NCBI GenBank assembly: GCA_020053305.1
Contig: JAGVNJ010000077.1
Location: forward strand, 18,952-82,951
Length of the DNA: 64,000 nucleotides
Source: Candidatus Edwardsiibacteriota bacterium
GTDB lineage: Bacteria > Edwardsbacteria > AC1 > EtOH8
Reading direction: 5' to 3'
Shown: one piece after another, positions 59,560 to 64,000 of the stretch
How positions within the stretch are numbered: position 1 is the stretch's first letter
How the letters are laid out: each line of letters opens with the position of its first letter
Notes under the pieces: model-generated
What the model was told of the DNA's origin: nothing
Database searches by the model: none
Seen by the model: only the letters and a program-made list of their open reading frames with translations
Made by a program: the position numbers and the translations under genes

Positions 59560-61818
59560 TTGGCCGCTGAGCAGAACATAAAGACCCAGGAGACCAGTCT
59601 CTACGAGGTGGTGGACCTGCTGTGGAGAAGGAAGACCCTGATCCTGGTCTGCCTGGCCGGGATCCTGTTGCCGATCAGCATCGCCAACTTCACCCTGCCG
59701 CCGGTCTACGAGAGCCAGACCACCATCATCTTCGAGCAGAGCCGGGAGCCCATCGCGGCCTTTGACGTCTCCGACGCCTTCAGCCGCAAGAGCTACATCG
59801 TCAACCAGATCGAGGAAATCAAGGCCCGGACCCTGGCCGAGGAGGTGGCCCAGAAGCTGGACCCCGAGACCGCCGCCCAGATCCTTAAGGACCAGGGCCG
59901 GGGATTATCCGATGCCGGCCGGCATCAGATTTTGGCCCAGCGGATAAAGAAGGGCATCTCGGCCGAACCCATCCGGGACTCCGACGTGATCCTGATAAAA
60001 TTCCAGGGGCCCACCCCGGCCAGCGCGGCCCGGGCGGTCAACCTGGTGGCCGAGACGGTCAAGGAACGCAGCTCCAAGGTCAAGAGGGAGCAGGCCTCGT
60101 CCACCAGAAAATTCATCGAGGTCCAGCTGCCGGCGGTGGAGGCCGGGCTGGCCAAGGCCGAGGATGCCATCAAGGGGTTCAAGTCCCGCAATCAGGTGGT
60201 ATCGCTATCCGACGAGGCCCGGGAGGTGCTGTCCCGGATGACCGAGATCGACAAGATGTACGCCGTCACCGTCACCCAGAAGATGGCCCTGGAGAAGAAG
60301 CTGGAGGCCATCTATTCCAAATTAGATTATAAAGCGGATTTCTCCGAGGGCGGCAGCAAAATGACCTCCGGGGCGGTGGCCGATTCGCTGAGAAAGAGCC
60401 TGTTGGACCTGCAGATCGAGGCCACCCAGCTTTCCATCAAGGGCTACCCTCCGGAACATCCCCAGATATACAAGCTGAACAAACAGATCGAGGCCACCAA
60501 GAACAAACTGGTGGAGGAGCTGGCCAACATCAGCAAAGGGGGGCAGGCCAAGCCCATGCCGGAGATGTCCGACCTGCTGGCCCAGATACCGCCCCTGCAG
60601 ATAGAGCTGATCTCCCTGGAGGCCCGGGAGCTGGCCATCCGTGATTTCAGCAGCGGCTACGAGAGCGACCTCTCCAAACTGCCATACAAGGAGCTGGAGC
60701 TGACCCGATTGCTGCGGGCCAAGGACGTCAACGAGAACATCTACAAGATGCTGCTGGAGAAATACGAGGAGGCCAAGATCACCGAGGCCGGCAAGATCGG
60801 CAACGTCCGGGTGATCGACCCGGCCAAGGAGCCGCTTTCGCCCATCAAGCCGCGCAAGGCGCTGAATCTGCTGATCGGGCTGGTGGTGGGGCTGGTGCTG
60901 GGAATAGGTCTTTCCTTCTTTCTGGATTCCATGGACAATTCGGTCAAGACCGCCGAGGAGATCGAGACCACTTTCGGGATACCGGTGCTGGGCCTGATCC
61001 CCAGCATCCAGTCCGAGGACCCCCGCAGGAAGAAGCGCAACGGCCGTGACGAGATATCCAAGATTGCCTCCACCCTGGTGACCAAATACACGCCCCGCTC
61101 CCCCATCTCCGAGGCCTACCGGGCCATCCGGACCAACATCCAGTTCTCCAAGATCGACGCACCGCTGCGCTCCATAGTGGTGACCTCGGCCGCGCCCTCG
61201 GAGGGCAAGTCCACCACCGTGGCCAATCTGGCCTTCACCACCGCCCTGGCCGGGGCCAAGACCCTGCTGATAGACGCCGACCTGCGGCGCCCGGTGGTCC
61301 ACTCGCTGTTCGGGCTGGAGCGGGAGCCGGGCATGACCAACATCCTGGCCGAGCGCCTGGCGCCGGAGAAGGTGATCAAGCCATCCGGGGTGGAGAACCT
61401 GGACATCCTGACCTGCGGGGCCATCCCCCCCAACCCCTCGGAGCTTTTGGGCTCCCAGAGGATGAAGGAGCTGGTCCAGCAGTTGAAGGGAAAGTACGAC
61501 CTGGTGCTGTTCGACAGTCCGCCGGTGATCACCGTCACCGACACCGCGGTGCTGTCCAACCAGGTGGAGGGGGTGGTGCTGGTGGTGCTCTCCCACGGCA
61601 CCGACCGCCGGGCCCTGGCCCGGGCCAAGAGCCTGTTGAGCAACGTCAACGCCAATATCCTGGGCTCGATCCTCAACAAGATAGACCTGACCGGGATCGG
61701 CTCCAGCTACGATTATTACTATCACTATCATTATTACTATTACAGCGATGACGGCCAGAAGGTCAAACGCAAGGGAAGATTCTGGGACATCCTGCGGCCG
61801 GGTGGCCGGCGGGGATAG
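59560..61818 (+). CDS. Wzc-like tyrosine autokinase for polysaccharide biosynthesis
   Basis: The 752-residue protein combines a Wzz chain-length domain and a BY-kinase. Its first membrane helix is at about 30-50 (TLILVCLAGILLPISIANFT), then a long periplasmic coiled coil, then a second helix at about 435-455 (LNLLIGLVVGLVLGIGLSFF). The kinase has VVTSAAPSEGKSTTVANLAF (Walker A), TLLIDADLRRPVVHSLFG (A') and LVLFDSPPVITVTDTAV (B). The tail is Tyr-rich (YDYYYHYHYYYYSDDG), the expected autophosphorylation cluster. It starts at a TTG. It lies next to dnaN; no glycosyltransferases follow, so the operon partner is unclear. Confidence 0.93.
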   Translation: MAAEQNIKTQETSLYEVVDLLWRRKTLILVCLAGILLPISIANFTLPPVYESQTTIIFEQSREPIAAFDVSDAFSRKSYIVNQIEEIKARTLAEEVAQKLDPETAAQILKDQGRGLSDAGRHQILAQRIKKGISAEPIRDSDVILIKFQGPTPASAARAVNLVAETVKERSSKVKREQASSTRKFIEVQLPAVEAGLAKAEDAIKGFKSRNQVVSLSDEAREVLSRMTEIDKMYAVTVTQKMALEKKLEAIYSKLDYKADFSEGGSKMTSGAVADSLRKSLLDLQIEATQLSIKGYPPEHPQIYKLNKQIEATKNKLVEELANISKGGQAKPMPEMSDLLAQIPPLQIELISLEARELAIRDFSSGYESDLSKLPYKELELTRLLRAKDVNENIYKMLLEKYEEAKITEAGKIGNVRVIDPAKEPLSPIKPRKALNLLIGLVVGLVLGIGLSFFLDSMDNSVKTAEEIETTFGIPVLGLIPSIQSEDPRRKKRNGRDEISKIASTLVTKYTPRSPISEAYRAIRTNIQFSKIDAPLRSIVVTSAAPSEGKSTTVANLAFTTALAGAKTLLIDADLRRPVVHSLFGLEREPGMTNILAERLAPEKVIKPSGVENLDILTCGAIPPNPSELLGSQRMKELVQQLKGKYDLVLFDSPPVITVTDTAVLSNQVEGVVLVVLSHGTDRRALARAKSLLSNVNANILGSILNKIDLTGIGSSYDYYYHYHYYYYSDDGQKVKRKGRFWDILRPGGRRG

Positions 61819-61870
61819 CGGTGGTGAAAAAATTTCGCAACAATCATTCAATAATATAATATAACAAGAA

Positions 61871-62878
61871 ATGTCTGACATCAAAACAGCGGTAGTGGGC
61901 TGCGGCCAGTGGGGCATCAACCAGGTTCGAACCTACGCCAACCTGCCCGGGGCCGACCTGGCTTGGCTGGTGGACGTCAACCCCCAGAATCTCCAGCGGG
62001 CAAAAAATTTCTCCAAGACCGCCCAAACAGCCGGGGAGCTTAAAGAGGCCCTGTGGGACAAAGATCTACGAGCGGTGGTGATCGCCACCAATTCCGAATC
62101 GCATCACGCCCTGGCCAAAATGTCATTGGAGGCCGGTAAGCACGTGATGGTGGAGAAGCCTCTGGCCCTCAATGTCAAAGATGCCGAGGAACTGGTCAAG
62201 ATCGCCAAAGACCAGGACCTGATACTGATGATCGGCCATCTTCTGCTATACCATCCGGCGGTCAGGTATTTGAAGGAACTGGTCAAATCGGGCGAACTGG
62301 GGCAGATATTGTACCTGTATTCCACCCGGGTCAACCTGGGCGCCATCCGCCAGAACGAGAACGCCCTGTGGAGCCTGGCCCCCCATGACATCTCGGTAAT
62401 GCTCTATCTGATGGATCAGAACCCGGACCAGGTTTTGGCCAACGGAAAATGCTTTCTGCAGAATGGCATTGAGGACGTGGTGTTCTTCTCGCTGGATTTT
62501 CCCGGCGGTCAGGTGGCCCAGGCCCAGGTAAGCTGGCTGGACCCCCATAAGATCCGCAAATTCACGGTGGTGGGCAGCAAGAAGATGGCCACCTTCGACG
62601 ACATGGAGGCCACCGAGAAGATCCGGATCTACGACAAGGGGGTCAACCAGGAGAAACGCTACGGAAGCTACGACGAGGTGCTGACCTTAAGGGACGGCGA
62701 TATCCACATTCCGTATTTTAAGATGCAGGAGCCGCTGAAGATAGAGGCCGGGCATTTTATAGAGTGCATTAATGAGCATAAAAAACCATTGAGCGACGGC
62801 CAGAACGGGCTGGATGTGGTGAAGATCCTGGCGGCGGTGAGTCTTTCTCTGAAAGAGGAGCGCGCTGTTAAGATATAA
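61871..62878 (+). CDS. Gfo/Idh/MocA family oxidoreductase
   Basis: The 335-residue protein has an N-terminal NAD(P)-binding fold (TAVVGCGQWGINQVRTYANL), the EKPLALNVKDAEELVKIA motif with the expected Glu-Lys-Pro, and a C-terminal substrate domain containing LAPHDISVMLYLMDQ and GHFIECINEHKKPLSDGQNG. Such enzymes often work on sugar nucleotides, so pairing with the polysaccharide kinase upstream (gap 52 bases) is reasonable. The substrate is unknown. Confidence 0.9.
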   Translation: MSDIKTAVVGCGQWGINQVRTYANLPGADLAWLVDVNPQNLQRAKNFSKTAQTAGELKEALWDKDLRAVVIATNSESHHALAKMSLEAGKHVMVEKPLALNVKDAEELVKIAKDQDLILMIGHLLLYHPAVRYLKELVKSGELGQILYLYSTRVNLGAIRQNENALWSLAPHDISVMLYLMDQNPDQVLANGKCFLQNGIEDVVFFSLDFPGGQVAQAQVSWLDPHKIRKFTVVGSKKMATFDDMEATEKIRIYDKGVNQEKRYGSYDEVLTLRDGDIHIPYFKMQEPLKIEAGHFIECINEHKKPLSDGQNGLDVVKILAAVSLSLKEERAVKI

Positions 62879-62888
62879 GGATGAGAAT

Positions 62889-62920
62889 AAAGAGCCCACA
62901 TTGTAGAATGGGCTCTTTTT
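62889..62920 (+). terminator. intrinsic terminator
   Basis: AAAGAGCCCA and TGGGCTCTTT (with T5) form a stem around CATTGTAGAA between the oxidoreductase and the AT-rich gene. Confidence 0.85.
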
Positions 62921-62923
62921 AAT

Positions 62924-63799
62924 ATGGGAATGTTATATTTTAATAGAATGTTTGTATTAGAATCTTTACCAGAGGGTGAAAGAAAAACTGGCAAAGAACT
63001 ATACGATGATTGTTTAACTGTGCGACTAAAATTGCAGAAAGAAATCAAAGTCGACTATTGGCCAATAGCAAACAAAGATCAATTGTTGGAAAAATTGACA
63101 GATATCTTTAATGAAACAGAAAAGGGCTATATCCCAATAATTCATTTCGAAACGCACGGGTGTGATGATCAAAAGGGCGAAGAATTGGAGTTTTGTTTTA
63201 TATTAAGTTCTGGCGAGAAAGTTCCTTTATCAGAAATCAAGGAAATATTAACCAACATTAATATCAGCACAGGAAATAAATTATTTATTTCTGTTGCGGC
63301 ATGTTTCGGCGCAGCGATATTTACCCTTACACTACCAACAGAAAGAAGCCCGTTTTGGGCCATAATGGGACCGGATAATGATATATTCCCTGAAGACATA
63401 ATTGCTGCTTTTCATGAGTTCTATAATAAACTAATTTATAATATGGATGGTAATATAGCGCTAAAAAGTGCAAACCAGTTATTATTATCAAAAGGAATTA
63501 AGCTCCAATTTATAACTTCTGAATACCTTTTTAAAGAGGCGTACAAGTATTTTGTTAAGGGAATTGAAAATCAAAACATTGATGATATTATAAATAAATT
63601 AATGCGCACAAAAGGTAATGAATTAGTAAAAAAGTATGGCACTAAAGATGCCGCCATACAACAGCTGTATAAAAAATTATCCGCAGAGCATGAAAAGGAG
63701 GAATCTTTTAATAAATGGCGTGATTACTTTTTCATGTTTGATCTTTATCCACAAAAAGGGGAAGAATTAAACCTAAAATACAGTGATTTAAAAACCTGA
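62924..63799 (+). CDS. AT-rich gene encoding a putative caspase-like (CHAT/C14-type) protein
   Basis: The 291-residue product carries a possible Cys-His dyad: IIHFETHGCDD with the His of THG at residue 78, and KLFISVAACFGAAIF with Cys at residue 127, in the spacing and order used by CHAT and caspase-like domains. The rest is helical. The DNA is far richer in A and T than its neighbours, which suggests recent gain. It has no good ribosome-binding site for the ATG at 62924; ATG 62942 is an alternative. It is framed by terminators at 62889 and 63828, so it stands alone. Accessory role, for example in defence or cell death, is an inference. Confidence 0.6.
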   Translation: MGMLYFNRMFVLESLPEGERKTGKELYDDCLTVRLKLQKEIKVDYWPIANKDQLLEKLTDIFNETEKGYIPIIHFETHGCDDQKGEELEFCFILSSGEKVPLSEIKEILTNINISTGNKLFISVAACFGAAIFTLTLPTERSPFWAIMGPDNDIFPEDIIAAFHEFYNKLIYNMDGNIALKSANQLLLSKGIKLQFITSEYLFKEAYKYFVKGIENQNIDDIINKLMRTKGNELVKKYGTKDAAIQQLYKKLSAEHEKEESFNKWRDYFFMFDLYPQKGEELNLKYSDLKT

Positions 63800-63827
63800 A
63801 AAGGCAAAGAGCCGTTAATATTTTCCA

Positions 63828-63850
63828 CCGGTCTTGCGACCGGCTTTTTT
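63828..63850 (+). terminator. intrinsic terminator
   Basis: CCGGTC / GACCGG with loop TTGC is followed by CTTTTTT after the AT-rich caspase-like gene. Confidence 0.85.
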
Positions 63851-63922
63851 ATTGCTAGGGAATGACCAAGACAGATTGCTTCATTTGCACATCTTCGGAG
63901 TTTTCTCTATTAGACCCTGTGG

Positions 63923-63928
63923 TATAAT
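63923..63928 (+). promoter_or_regulatory. extended -10 promoter at the right edge
   Basis: TGGTATAAT lies 9 bases before an ATG, so the leader would be 2-3 bases. The -35 region is weak. Confidence 0.5.
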
Positions 63929-63937
63929 TGACAAAAG

Positions 63938-64000
63938 ATGACAGTGGAGGTAAACTACCTAAAAATCTGTCACATCCGACAAAGGGCTGAAGAAGTCTAT
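63938..64000 (+). CDS. start of an unknown gene, cut by the window
   Basis: An open frame begins MTVEVNYLKICHIRQRAEEV and runs past the end of the window. The promoter-like box 9 bases before the ATG supports a real start. Too little is visible to name a family. Confidence 0.4.
   Translation, partial: MTVEVNYLKICHIRQRAEEVY

Noticed and set aside
60322..61920. 532-codon open frame on the minus strand
   Set aside because: It mirrors the tyrosine autokinase gene and has no recognisable domain.

Overview
The window looks like a near-complete-quality stretch of a chromosome from an uncultivated Gram-negative bacterium of the FCB (Fibrobacteres-Chlorobi-Bacteroidetes) side of the tree. The reasons are many outer-membrane beta-barrels, secreted proteins ending in FlgD-like/type IX-like C-terminal domains, a DUF5916 protein and a PorV-like protein. 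My best guess within that is a candidate phylum such as Edwardsbacteria, TA06 or WOR-3, with low confidence. Most genes are moderately GC-rich. A few, such as 62924-63799, are strikingly AT-rich. I saw no rRNA, tRNA or CRISPR array.

Layout. 1-3.5 kb: the truncated tail of dinD, a GNAT acetyltransferase, two secreted proteins and a small lipoprotein. 3.5-14.3 kb: a radical SAM protein read from a consensus promoter with almost no leader, a 1033-residue secreted protein with a C-terminal sorting domain, tyrS and an rRNA pseudouridine synthase, then DUF5916, DUF4846 and ilvE on the minus strand. 14.4-17.2 kb: a LiaF-like membrane protein, two parS sites, a stand-alone GspE N-domain protein, a beta-barrel and an acid/base repeat protein. 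17.4-34.2 kb: the origin-associated genes mnmG, rsmG, parA and parB, spread out by an OmpA-FecR-barrel fusion, two EamA exporters, a ChlD-like AAA/VWA pair, two porin-like genes (one frameshifted) and an envelope cassette placed between parA and parB. 34.2-47 kb: a DUF2339/DUF3999 pair, a broken and an intact adenosine-specific kinase around a rhuM gene, a subtilase with an amber codon in its signal peptide, an acyl ligase-ACP-acyltransferase fusion and a calcium-type P-type ATPase. 47-56 kb: a small leader-like ORF with GNAT, an EFR1-type flavodoxin/ferredoxin, three M42 aminopeptidases with an M16 peptidase and a Nudix hydrolase, a response regulator and an M23 peptidase. 56.3-64 kb: oriC with DnaA boxes, dnaA, dnaN, a Wzc-like tyrosine autokinase, a Gfo/Idh/MocA oxidoreductase, an AT-rich caspase-like gene and the start of an unknown gene.

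How it fits together. This is the replication-origin neighbourhood: DnaA boxes and dnaA-dnaN on the right, ParA, ParB and two parS sites on the left. Housekeeping translation and tRNA/rRNA modification genes (tyrS, mnmG, rsmG, rluB-like) are mixed with envelope genes. The most notable signals are a likely programmed -1 frameshift joining the AAA+ and VWA halves of a ChlD-like chelatase subunit, parS sites about 41 kb from the DnaA-box origin beside a strand switch, leaderless transcripts from strong promoters, a small ORF carrying a terminator inside it, and several gene fragments that record duplication and insertion.
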